From the NCBI RefSeq assembly GCF_000429985.1, contig NZ_AUCX01000019.1:47134-111133 (forward strand): a stretch of DNA of 64,000 nucleotides, given 5' to 3'. This document shows positions 9,636 to 17,140 of the stretch, piece after piece. The notes under the pieces are model-generated. The model was not told the DNA's origin. It was given only the letters and a program-made list of their open reading frames with translations, and did no database searches. The translations under genes were made by a program, and so were the position numbers. Source of the DNA: Maridesulfovibrio bastinii DSM 16055 (GTDB lineage: Bacteria; Desulfobacterota; Desulfovibrionia; Desulfovibrionales; Desulfovibrionaceae). Position 1 is the first letter of the stretch, and each line of letters begins with the position of its first letter.

Positions 9636-10880
9636 TTATGCTTCATAAAGATCAAAAAACTCTTTCCTCGCGTTGGATTGAGCCACCTTTCTTATTGAGT
9701 TCAAATCTTCATAATTATCAAGAAGCAGGTCAACAACATCGCTGCTAAACGCAGAACCGGACATATCTTTAAGCACGGCACGGGCTATATCCATAGGCAT
9801 TCCATCTCTGTAAGGCCGATCTTCGGTTATGGCGGTAAAAACATCGGCAACAGCAAGAACCTGACAATCCAGACTGAGATCAGCTCCTGTAAGCCCGAAA
9901 GGATATCCTTTGCCATCAATCCTTTCATGGTGGTTGCAGGCCCATTCCGTGATATTTGTAAAACCCTGCACCGCGCTTAAAATCTTACGGCAATATTTTG
10001 GATGGCTGCGCATCACGGTCCACTCCTCATCCTTGAGAGGCCCGTTTTTCTCCAGAATAGATTCCGGGACAGCCAGCTTACCGAGATCGTGCAGATTACC
10101 TGCAATACGCATGTAGTCGCATTTTATGCTGGGGCTATCCATAAGACAGGTCAGCGTTCCGGCGATTTCAGCCACACCTCTGGAGTGGGTTGCCGTAAAA
10201 CTGCTGCGGTAATCAATAATTTTAGAAAAAAGTCTGGTGTACTCAAGAAGCTCGTTATGGCTGAGTTCTTCATTTTCAAGATGTTCGGGTGCCAGAGTGA
10301 AAAGATTATCCTGAGGATTATCAAGCTGATCAGCAAATCCCGGTTGAACAGACAAATCGCAGAATGCTTCAACATGCAGGGGATTAAACATTATACCTTT
10401 TTTCTCGATAATTTTTTGGCGTATCCTTTCCAGCTGCCCTGCTGACGGAACATCTCTTTTGATCTGGACATCAATTCTGTCAGCCAGATTAACAACATTG
10501 CCACACTCCAGAGTAAAATTGTTTTTATCTTTTATATCAGCATATTTATCGTGATGGTGGCGGATATATTGTGCGACTGAATAAAATCTTGGATACGGTC
10601 TGACCAGTCTGTAACCGGCTTCGCAATGAACAATGCCGTCAGTTTCAAACTCAAGGGCATCCAGCCGGCTCCGATATGAAAGAGCACCAGCATCATGCAT
10701 CAACCCGGCAAAAAGAAGATCGCGCTGAACCTCTGCGGAATAGCCAAGCTGATGGGAAAGACGTGCTGCCAGAAATCCTACTCTGACATGATGGTTGCTG
10801 ACTGCTGACGAAATCAGATCCATGCCAAGTGAAAGCGACTTGATAAGCTCGATTAACCGAACACCTAAATTTTCACTCAT
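9636..10880 (-). CDS. HD-GYP phosphodiesterase-like protein with tandem HD domains
   Basis: A 414-residue cytoplasmic protein. The C-terminal half is an HD-GYP domain with HDLGKLAVPE, the NHHERIDGKGYP signature and a following DVFTAITEDRPYR motif; these domains hydrolyse cyclic di-GMP. The N-terminal half carries a second HD-like region with LMHDAGAL and HHHDKY, resembling a diverged copy of the same fold. No receiver or membrane segment is present, so the input signal is not apparent. The metal-ligand pattern looks intact in the C-terminal domain, suggesting activity. Confidence 0.87.
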   Translation of the reverse strand: MSENLGVRLIELIKSLSLGMDLISSAVSNHHVRVGFLAARLSHQLGYSAEVQRDLLFAGLMHDAGALSYRSRLDALEFETDGIVHCEAGYRLVRPYPRFYSVAQYIRHHHDKYADIKDKNNFTLECGNVVNLADRIDVQIKRDVPSAGQLERIRQKIIEKKGIMFNPLHVEAFCDLSVQPGFADQLDNPQDNLFTLAPEHLENEELSHNELLEYTRLFSKIIDYRSSFTATHSRGVAEIAGTLTCLMDSPSIKCDYMRIAGNLHDLGKLAVPESILEKNGPLKDEEWTVMRSHPKYCRKILSAVQGFTNITEWACNHHERIDGKGYPFGLTGADLSLDCQVLAVADVFTAITEDRPYRDGMPMDIARAVLKDMSGSAFSSDVVDLLLDNYEDLNSIRKVAQSNARKEFFDLYEA

Positions 10881-11064
10881 TTCCCAACCTCATACATACT
10901 TAAAAATCATCGAAAGAATCCGGAAACGGCAATGCCTATCATTGTCAGCAGAACAATCGTATGATTATAAAACGAGTCTTACTGGTAAAAAACTTGTCAC
11001 CTGATACACCCAAAACCAGACCATAATCAATCATTGCCGGGACGTCTTCAGATTTGTAAATTCT

Positions 11065-11523
11065 CTACTGCGCCGCACTTACAGGCATTTCTATTTCATA
11101 CCCTATTGCGAGAATTTTTTCACGGGTCGCAGTGATAAAACCAGCACTCCCCTTCCCGCAATGTCCACACGCAAAGGTATAGACACATTTCTGACCACAA
11201 TTGTTATCCTTTGAGGCATAAATATAGCCATTAATACAGTGCGGGCAATCGCTTTTTAAAAAAACAGGTTTATTTTTTTCCAGATAATTTTTTTTGTCAG
11301 CCTGCCACAGCCGGTAATATTCCTGTGCTGTTTTACCAATATTCAGCGGCAGACGATCCAGATTCTGAAAAGACTGCAAGATATAGTTCCGTGAATCCGC
11401 AGACATAGCCCTGACTCTGTCCAGACAGCTGTTAAAAGAGTCCAGCCGTCCCGGAGCAGTGCCATCAAGTCCGAATGTAGCATGTATTTTTTTCCAGAGG
11501 TCGAGAAATTCAACTTCGGTCAT
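11065..11523 (-). CDS. Zinc-ribbon protein of a phage-type replication module
   Basis: A 152-residue protein of no recognised family. Its C-terminal half has four cysteine pairs or near-pairs (CPHC, CGQKC and CGHC, with one more Cys between), consistent with a zinc ribbon. The N-terminal half is helical and charged. It overlaps the end of the upstream replication-like gene by 4 bases, so the two are translationally coupled. By position and composition I infer a prophage replication accessory factor, but the sequence alone does not show the function. Confidence 0.55.
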   Translation of the reverse strand: MTEVEFLDLWKKIHATFGLDGTAPGRLDSFNSCLDRVRAMSADSRNYILQSFQNLDRLPLNIGKTAQEYYRLWQADKKNYLEKNKPVFLKSDCPHCINGYIYASKDNNCGQKCVYTFACGHCGKGSAGFITATREKILAIGYEIEMPVSAAQ

Positions 11524-12563
11524 TTTTTATTCCTCTGAAGCTGTGCAAGTTTTAGAAATTCATTTTCGCTTATCAATTCATTGCCGGGCTGCGGACAGTC
11601 GTTCCACATTTCCTCTTTGAGCCAGCGCGAAGCACAGGGTACGAAGCGTCCTTTTTCTCTTTGCCACTGGCTGGTAAGCGACTGGGTGTTCAGTGCTGAA
11701 AGTAAATTATCAAGGTCCGGGAGCAGATTCTTGAGGTGAAGCCTTTTCCATTCCCTTAAGGCGGCCGAACGGCCCTGCTTGCGCGGGTATTCCTTCCAGA
11801 AAAGATCAAAGCCGTCACACCCGCTCTCCTTTGCTCCTGAGATTTTTCCATCAGGGTTCTGCACTGGCTCTGCCACAGAATCAGGAGAGAGAGATTTCTT
11901 ATTCTTTTCTTTCTTTATATCTTGTTCTGTTGCGGCACCGGATGATGCCGTGCTGCTACAGACATTGCTTGCAGGATGAAGCTCACATTGCGGCGATGAA
12001 AGCGTCTGCGGTTGAGCTGCTGATTGAGTTCCCGGTTGAGTATTCGGTTGTGCAATCGCTTGAGTATTCGGTTGTGCAATCGCTTGAGTATTCGGTTGTG
12101 CAATCGCTTGAGTATTCGGATGAGCAATCGCTTGAGTATTCGGTTGTGCAATCGCTTGAGTATTCGGATGAGCATTCGGCAGGTTGTCCTGCTGTCTCAG
12201 TGGCTGAACATGGTCTGAGGAAACTATTTTTCCATCGATCATGGTGCTCGACTGATATTTGTCCCAGTTCGGCACGGTTATGATTGTAAACCTGTTGGCC
12301 CTGCTGCTAATTTTAATAAAACCGTCGGCTTGCAGTTTTTTCAGCATGCGTGTCAGGCTGGTGCGGTCCAGCCCGAGTTCCGCACACCATGAGGAGACCA
12401 CTATCCCGGTCTGACCGCATTTAAGCTCCACCCCTCGAAAAGCTGTCTTCTTGCGGCAGACTCTGACCAGAAGCGAAAGCATAAGACCACGGTAGGCCAG
12501 CCCCCTGCTCCATGAAACATTATCCTCAATCCTGCGCCAGAGTTTGATATACCCTCTGTTCAA
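11520..12563 (-). CDS. Phage replication protein O-like, winged helix, with internal 8-residue repeats
   Basis: A 347-residue protein resembling phage replication initiators. The N-terminus (NRGYIKLWRRIEDN) leads into a winged-helix domain (about residues 55-110). A low-complexity linker of AIAQPNTQ repeats follows, and the C-terminal block has FWKEYPRKQGR, VPCASRWLKEEMW. I choose the TTG at 12563 because AGGAG sits 8 bases upstream. The frame extends to an ATG at 12647, but that extension lacks a ribosome site. It is coupled to the zinc-ribbon gene. No other phage genes are nearby, so this looks like an orphan replication module beside tRNA-Arg. Confidence 0.7.
   Translation of the reverse strand: MNRGYIKLWRRIEDNVSWSRGLAYRGLMLSLLVRVCRKKTAFRGVELKCGQTGIVVSSWCAELGLDRTSLTRMLKKLQADGFIKISSRANRFTIITVPNWDKYQSSTMIDGKIVSSDHVQPLRQQDNLPNAHPNTQAIAQPNTQAIAHPNTQAIAQPNTQAIAQPNTQAIAQPNTQPGTQSAAQPQTLSSPQCELHPASNVCSSTASSGAATEQDIKKEKNKKSLSPDSVAEPVQNPDGKISGAKESGCDGFDLFWKEYPRKQGRSAALREWKRLHLKNLLPDLDNLLSALNTQSLTSQWQREKGRFVPCASRWLKEEMWNDCPQPGNELISENEFLKLAQLQRNKK
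12037..12180. repeat. 24-bp tandem repeat, about six units
   Basis: Six head-to-tail units of 24 bp starting at 12037, 12061, 12085, 12109, 12133 and 12157. Units 1-3 and 5 are identical; unit 4 differs by two bases and unit 6 also diverges at its end. Because 24 is a multiple of three, copy-number change keeps the reading frame of the replication-like protein, where it encodes AIAQPNTQ or AIAHPNTQ. Confidence 0.97.
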
Positions 12564-12699
12564 CGAACTTCTCCTTTTTATAGTAGTTAAAGTATGCCCT
12601 TTAACTATATTCTGCGTCTGTAAGCGGACATATTTAAGCCGACTCATGTCCGCCGGCAGGAAAAAATGAAAAAGAAACGAACAGATCCCGGTGTTTTGC

Positions 12700-12727
12700 T
12701 TGACATGGAAAAGCGATGAGGTATATC
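12700..12727 (+). promoter_or_regulatory. Probable promoter of tRNA-Arg
   Basis: A perfect -35 TTGACA (12700-12705) and a -10 TATATC (12722-12727) are separated by 16 bases. The -10 ends 14 bases before the mature tRNA 5' end, a plausible position. Confidence 0.6.
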
Positions 12728-12741
12728 AACTTCAACCTCGT

Positions 12742-12818
12742 GGGCAATTAGCTCAGTTGGATAGAGCGCTAGCCTCCGGAGCTAGAGGCCACAAGTTCGA
12801 ATCTTGTATTGCCCACCA
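12742..12818 (+). tRNA. tRNA-Arg (anticodon CCG)
   Basis: A 77-nt cloverleaf with encoded CCA: acceptor GGGCAAT with ATTGCCC, D-arm AGCTCAGTTGGATAGAGC, anticodon stem CTAGC/GCTAG with loop CTCCGGA (anticodon CCG, reads CGG), and T-arm ACAAGTTCGAATCTTGT. Its 3' end (GCCCACCA) starts the 43-bp repeat that marks the integration site of the neighbouring element. Confidence 0.97.
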
Positions 12819-12853
12819 CTATATAAAATCATACAGTCTAATAGGACGTCTTA
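12811..12853 (+). repeat. attL: direct repeat at the 3' end of tRNA-Arg
   Basis: A 43-bp sequence beginning with the last 8 bases of tRNA-Arg (GCCCACCA). It is repeated at 15121-15163 with a single mismatch (T here, C there at repeat position 29). It sits on the integrase side, as expected for a tRNA-targeting tyrosine integrase. Confidence 0.88.
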
Positions 12854-12880
12854 AGCCCCTGAATTTCAGGGGCTTTTCTT
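12850..12880 (+). terminator. Terminator after tRNA-Arg
   Basis: The hairpin AGCCCCTGAATTTCAGGGGCT is followed by TTTCTTTT, just after the tRNA and the att repeat. A similar but not identical hairpin follows the right-hand repeat. Confidence 0.75.
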
Positions 12881-12931
12881 TTGTCATTTGTGTCATACAC
12901 TCTCATAAGGTGTATAGACATACCCATTTTT

Positions 12932-12985
12932 TGTAAGTATGTTTGTGAGTATGTCGAGTATATTCCCAAAAGACATACTCACAAA
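12932..12985. repeat. Inverted and direct repeats upstream of the integrase
   Basis: TTTGTGAGTATGTC (12942-12955) and its exact reverse complement (12972-12985) form a 14-bp inverted repeat with a 16-base spacer, ending just before the integrase ribosome site. A related motif TGTAAGTATGTTT lies at 12932-12944, and its reverse complement recurs at 14950-14962 near the other end of the element. These could be integrase arm-binding sites or an operator controlling int. Confidence 0.75.
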
Positions 12986-12998
12986 ATTGGAGATGCAA

Positions 12999-14216
12999 AT
13001 GACACTTACTGCCACACAAGTAAAAAACGCCAAACCCAAAGCCAAACTGTACCGCATTGCTGATCAAGGTGGATTATGCCTTGAAGTAAAGCCTACTGGT
13101 AAAAAGTTCTGGCGTTATCGCTATCGATTTGACGGTAAAGCTACCATGCTGACTCTTGGTACATATCCCGAAGTAAGTCTAGCTGATGCCCGCATAGAGC
13201 ATATGGAGGCGTCGAGGACTCTTAAGAATGGAATTAACCCGAAGCAGGCAAAAAACGTTAAACTGGCTGAAGCACAAGCACAAAATGATACTTTTGAACT
13301 GGTGGCGCGGGCATGGCTGAAAAAAAACAGCGAATCGTGGACCACAAAAACGTACCGCACCAATGAAGGCCGTCTCTCAAATCATGTTTTTCCCTACATC
13401 GGACACCTGCCCATTTCAGCAATTTCCCCTAAAGACATACTTGGATTACTTCAAAGAATTGAAGCTAAGGGCACTCTTGAAACCGCACACAGAGTTGCTT
13501 CTTTATGTTCGCAAATTTTCAAATATGCAGTCTTTATCAATAAGGTAGAAATCGACCCGGTACAGATTGTTAAAGGGGCTTTGCCTCCAATAACAAAAAG
13601 CAGAAAACACCGGGCGGCTCTCACTGATCCAATGGAAGTAGGAAAACTCTTACGGTATATCGAAGAATACTCTGGGCATTATATTGTAAAACAGGCTTTA
13701 CGTGTCGGGTTGTACACTTTTACACGTTCAAAAGAAATTCGCGGAATGAAATGGGATGAAATTGATTTTGACCGCAAAGAGTGGCGAATTCCAGCAGAAC
13801 GCATGAAAATGCGCAAACCTCACATCGTACCACTTTCAAATCAAGTTCTAACAATTCTTAAGGAAGTGAAACAGCTTAATAATCCATCAAAATTTGTATT
13901 TCCTAGCGTTGTGAATAATTCAAGCATTCTTTCTGAAAACACCCTCAACACAGCTATACGCCGCATGGGGTATACTAAAGAACAGCTTTGTTATCACGGC
14001 TTCCGTGGAACATGCACTACCCTGCTTTATGAAACTGGTTGGCCTAAAGATATGGTCGAACGCCAGCTTGCGCACGTACAGACAAACCAAGTTCGAGCTG
14101 CTTATGATCATGCCCAATATATGGAAGAACGAACCAGAATGATGCAAATTTTCTCAGATTATCTCGATAGCCTCCGTGATGGTGGAAGTGTGATTCCGTT
14201 TAAGAAAAGAGCTTAA
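12999..14216 (+). CDS. int: Tyrosine-type site-specific integrase (P4-like)
   Basis: A 405-residue P4-family integrase. The N-terminus matches the DUF4102 arm-binding domain (LTATQVKNAKPKAKLYRIAD). A SAM-like core-binding domain and the catalytic domain follow. Catalytic residues visible are R in YTFTRSKEIRG, HxxR in CYHGFRG, H in LAHV and Y in AAYDHAQY. I start at the ATG at 12999 after GGAG; the frame is open upstream to 12939, but that part overlaps the inverted repeats and is unlike the family. The gene sits next to its target tRNA-Arg and reads away from it. Confidence 0.93.
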   Translation: MTLTATQVKNAKPKAKLYRIADQGGLCLEVKPTGKKFWRYRYRFDGKATMLTLGTYPEVSLADARIEHMEASRTLKNGINPKQAKNVKLAEAQAQNDTFELVARAWLKKNSESWTTKTYRTNEGRLSNHVFPYIGHLPISAISPKDILGLLQRIEAKGTLETAHRVASLCSQIFKYAVFINKVEIDPVQIVKGALPPITKSRKHRAALTDPMEVGKLLRYIEEYSGHYIVKQALRVGLYTFTRSKEIRGMKWDEIDFDRKEWRIPAERMKMRKPHIVPLSNQVLTILKEVKQLNNPSKFVFPSVVNNSSILSENTLNTAIRRMGYTKEQLCYHGFRGTCTTLLYETGWPKDMVERQLAHVQTNQVRAAYDHAQYMEERTRMMQIFSDYLDSLRDGGSVIPFKKRA

Positions 14217-14253
14217 TACGTATATTGACCATTGTTACCTGAGAGGTTACATT

Positions 14254-14532
14254 ATGATTAAAGGATTCGCCCATAAGGGGCTAGAAGATTTCTTCAATAC
14301 CGGAACAACAAGAGGAATTCAGTCCAAGCATGCATCAAAATTAGGCCGAATCCTTGATAGACTTGATTCCGCTTTAGATATTCAAGATATGAATGCACCG
14401 GGCTTTGGACTTCATCCTTTAAAGGGAAATCTTATAAACCACTATTCTATTAAAATTTCAGGCAACTGGAGGCTGACTTTCAAATTTGAAAATGGCAACG
14501 CCTATGTTGTGAACTATCAAGACTACCATTAA
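14254..14532 (+). CDS. higB: HigB-type toxin (RelE superfamily)
   Basis: A 92-residue protein matching the HigB/RelE-like mRNA interferase fold: an N-terminal GFAHKGLEDFFNTGTTRGI, a central LHPLKGNLINHYSIKISGNWRLTF and a C-terminal VVNYQDYH. HigB toxins cleave mRNA on the ribosome. The toxin precedes the antitoxin gene by 13 bases, the inverted order typical of higBA. It lies 37 bases after the integrase, so it may share a transcript or have its own promoter. It probably stabilises the element. Confidence 0.92.
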   Translation: MIKGFAHKGLEDFFNTGTTRGIQSKHASKLGRILDRLDSALDIQDMNAPGFGLHPLKGNLINHYSIKISGNWRLTFKFENGNAYVVNYQDYH

Positions 14533-14545
14533 GCAAGGAGGCTCT

Positions 14546-14857
14546 ATGCACACTACTACACGCAGGCCGACACACCCCGGAGAAATTATTAAATATGACT
14601 ATATGGAACCCTTAGGGCTGACAGTAACAGCCTTAGCTGCGCATCTTGGGGTAAGCCGTAAGCATTTATCACAAGTCCTTCATGAAAAAACCAGCGTAAG
14701 CCCTGTAATGGCTTTACGACTGTCACGGGCATTCAATACCACACCTGATTTATGGCTCAATCTTCAGCGTAAGCGTGATCTTTGGGAGGCAGAAAACAAT
14801 ACACCAAGCTTTCTTGATGTGACCCCGTTGCCGGGTATCTCAGAGTTGAGCGAGTAA
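14546..14857 (+). CDS. higA: HigA-type antitoxin (XRE family)
   Basis: A 103-residue helix-turn-helix protein of the HigA/VapI family: RPTHPGEIIKYDYMEPLGLT followed by ALAAHLGVSRKHLSQVLHEKTSVSP and the family tail FNTTPDLWLNLQRKRDLW. It should bind HigB and repress the operon. A strong AAGGAGG ribosome site precedes the ATG, consistent with antitoxin being made in excess. The HTH is intact. Confidence 0.93.
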   Translation: MHTTTRRPTHPGEIIKYDYMEPLGLTVTALAAHLGVSRKHLSQVLHEKTSVSPVMALRLSRAFNTTPDLWLNLQRKRDLWEAENNTPSFLDVTPLPGISELSE

Positions 14858-14949
14858 ACCAGTTTATCACATGACGCAATACTTTCCAGTAAGATAGAGA
14901 TGCCCCGCCTATGCTGTTGCACTGAAAGTAGGATATAGGGTGTTGTTGT

Positions 14950-14962
14950 AAACATACTTACA
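14950..14962. repeat. Right-end copy of the 13-bp motif
   Basis: AAACATACTTACA, the exact reverse complement of the motif at 12932-12944 near the left end. It lies 159 bases inside attR, and the left copy lies about 80 bases inside attL. This placement suits a tyrosine-integrase arm-type site. Confidence 0.65.
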
Positions 14963-15047
14963 GGGTCTAGGGTCGCTCCCGTAAAGTCAGTTTCCTTGAT
15001 AGCTGACCCTGCATTTTTTAAGGATGAGCTTAAAGGAGAGCTTTGGT

Positions 15048-15365
15048 ATGAATACTTTTTCAGTTCCTAGTAACTATATTTCTGCCTCTGAGCTTTTTGT
15101 TCGATGGTGCGGATGTGATGGCCCACCACTATATAAAATCATACAGTCCAATAGGACGTCTTACGCCCCGTTTTTACGGGGCTTTTCTTGTTTTAAGGCT
15201 AAGACTTACGATATAATAGAGCAAAATCCGGGACCACTTGTGTGTACTCTGGTGTGTGCCGGGGATTTTTGGTGGATGTCGGTGTGCCATATTGGGTGGA
15301 GACAGTTAGCAGTCACAATTGGTTCTGATGGATATGTGACTAGTGTAAGGAAGAAAAGGGGCTAG
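15048..15365 (+). CDS. Small reading frame crossing attR, probable remnant or junction artefact
   Basis: A 105-codon frame starting with ATG at 15048 after AAAGGAGAG. The first 30 residues (with ISASELFVRW) lie inside the element and loosely resemble a small helix-turn-helix protein. The rest is translated from the att repeat and the flanking chromosome and looks like non-coding composition. It may be a truncated element gene (for example an excisionase-like protein) that loses its natural end on integration, or a chance frame. I do not assign a function. Confidence 0.25.
   Translation: MNTFSVPSNYISASELFVRWCGCDGPPLYKIIQSNRTSYAPFLRGFSCFKAKTYDIIEQNPGPLVCTLVCAGDFWWMSVCHIGWRQLAVTIGSDGYVTSVRKKRG
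15121..15163 (+). repeat. attR: second copy of the 43-bp direct repeat
   Basis: Matches 12811-12853 at 42 of 43 positions, starting with GCCCACCA. It is followed by its own GC hairpin (GCCCCGTTTTTACGGGGC) and TTTTCTT, so the terminator was carried along with the tRNA end although its loop differs. Confidence 0.88.
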
Positions 15366-16206
15366 GCCGTTTTGTTTTTATCCTGTAGTTGTAAACATTT
15401 AATTAAAATATCTTTTTGATTTTTATCAAGATTGATCTCAATCACTGTGCTAATTTTTTTAATTCCACTTGGAGTTGTCCATAAATTTAAAAGGAATAGA
15501 TTATCATCAACAAATCTCCCACAATTTAAGATTGTTAAATGATACTTAAAATTAAAATTATTCTAATTGGTTTGATTTATTTCTAGTGGAAGGCTGATCT
15601 CAGGTTGATTGAAGATGACGGCGAGCTGAAATATTGTTTAAAATAAAAAAGCTTTCAATTATTCTTCATATACTATAATTATATATATTATGATAATTAA
15701 GACATATAAGAATAGTCACGCTGAAAGACGTCATAAAATAATTTTTAACAATTACAGTATGTTGTTTATCATCCATGACAGATCAGCAATATCTTGCAGC
15801 AGATGCTTCAGTTACAAGACTTTTTCCAATTCACATGGAATCTTAAAATATGATTGAGGCAGGAAAAAACTTCTTATTTCCCTCTCCTAATTTCAGGAAT
15901 AAATTTGGCTATGTTCACACTAGCTAAGTACAAAGTTGACATTGAATAATTTTGTATAGCAGCATTTCCGAAAACAATAGGCGTTGCATGTACAGATATA
16001 TTTAGTCCTAACATTTCTATGACTCAGACAAATTTTCTAACAAATATTTTGATATGCAAAAGATAACAACGGCTACGTATGTTCCATACAAAGCTACTAA
16101 TCTAGATATATAGAGTTTTACAATTATGTAAAATAATAAATATAATATGCACTGATTTAAAATAAGTTAAAACTTTTATTAACTAAAAAAAATTTAGGAT
16201 AATAAT
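15164..16206. other. Long AT-rich intergenic stretch with a degenerate repeat
   Basis: About 1 kb right of the integrated element with no convincing gene. It holds the attR terminator (15164-15190) and one copy of a repeat found elsewhere in this accessory region (15561-15635), followed by AT-rich DNA. I see no tRNA or stable hairpin in the rest. Confidence 0.6.
15561..15635 (+). repeat. Degenerate intergenic repeat, copy 1
   Basis: Contains TTCTAATTGGTTTGATTTAT, a GGCTGATCTCAGGTTGATTG block and GAAGATGACGGCGAGCTGAA. Related copies lie near 18445, 21967 and 25852, each upstream of or between accessory genes. Confidence 0.65.
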
Positions 16207-17139
16207 ATGAGGCGAATATTAACTACTCTTGCTATACTAAGCTTTCTATTTGGATGTGCGCCAGTCCACGTTGCACAATTCACGGAAAAAGATTTCTCAA
16301 CAGACATACAAAAAATACTTCCACAGCATGATTTCTCTTTTAGTTCGTTAAAAGGTCGTAAAATTCATGTCAATGTTAGCTTTTCCCAATCTGGTGACTT
16401 CAGATGGCAAAAGTACAATTTCATTACAACAAAAATTAACGAGAAAAAGTTTTAAGAAACCGGCATATTGAAAAAAAATTAATTACACTGCTAAAAAAAA
16501 TGGCGCGGAGGTCACAAGAAAAGCATCTTCTGCTGACTACAGAGTTAATATAACAATAAATAAAGTTGCTTCCGTAATTGAAGAAACTAAGACCGACAAC
16601 GACTTTATGCCACTAATCCCTTTAATCCCCACGAAGACCACATAAGATCTGATGTTCAATTTGGCGTAGTTATTGAGGCTAAAATTTGTATTAATGAAAA
16701 CAAAGAGCAAATATTTAGGTGTATTATCGTACTTGACCGTAAATTTGATTTTACTCAGGAATCTAACTATTTCGTCCTAGCAGCTCATTTTGACAGACAA
16801 ATAACAAATGAATTTAATGCACACTATCTTGAGGGTAGGCCAATAGCTAGTGGTGCAATAGTCCAAGATCAAACAGTAACCGCAGCGTTAGTTGTTATTC
16901 CTACAAATGATTGGGCGGGTGAAATATCTATATATAACCCTAGGACAGCAGCCGTATATAAAAAATTATCTTTCGACAGTGAATCTGATTGGAGCACATG
17001 GGATGGTAAAATTAAGGATGAAATGAAATCCTCAGCTATGTTTTATTATACAGACCCCAAAGGATATGCTGTAGTTGTTGCTTATGATTTACTAGAAAAT
17101 ATATTTGAAGAAATTAATAAAGCCACAATAGGATCATAA
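16207..17139 (+). pseudogene. Lipoprotein gene disrupted by three frameshifts
   Basis: An ATG at 16207 opens a lipoprotein signal (MRRILTTLAILSFLFGCAP, lipobox Cys17), but the frame stops at 16455. Coding-like sequence then continues in three further segments up to a stop at 17137-17139. The shifts occur near the A-run at 16444-16448, the A-run at 16493-16500, and around 16605-16615. The rejoined product would be about 310 residues, with IEKKLITLLKKNGAEV and FVLAAHFDRQITNEF segments. All three shifts are in the same direction, so the net frame is restored. It lies 1 base upstream of a caspase-like gene. I cannot name the family. Sequencing error is possible for the two homopolymer sites. Confidence 0.75.
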
Positions 17140-17140
17140 A

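Larger units (their letters stand above)
12811..15163 (+). mobile_element. Miniature tRNA-Arg integrative element (integrase plus HigBA)
   Basis: Bounded by a 43-bp near-perfect direct repeat of the tRNA-Arg 3' end, one unit of the element is about 2.3 kb (12811-15120 plus one repeat copy). It contains a tyrosine integrase next to the tRNA, a HigB-type toxin and a HigA-type antitoxin, and nothing else recognisable. Matching 13-bp motifs in opposite orientation lie inside each end and may be integrase arm sites. No replication, transfer or packaging gene is present, so mobility would need either the integrase alone plus transformation or a helper element. Confidence 0.85.

Noticed and set aside
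12037..12180. CRISPR-like direct repeats
   Set aside because: Units are directly adjacent with no spacers, period 24 bp, and lie in frame inside a protein gene. This is a tandem repeat, not a CRISPR array.
12024..12283. Open frames on the plus strand across the tandem repeat
   Set aside because: They exist only because a repeat of 24 bp has no stop in several frames. Composition and the opposite-strand gene explain them.
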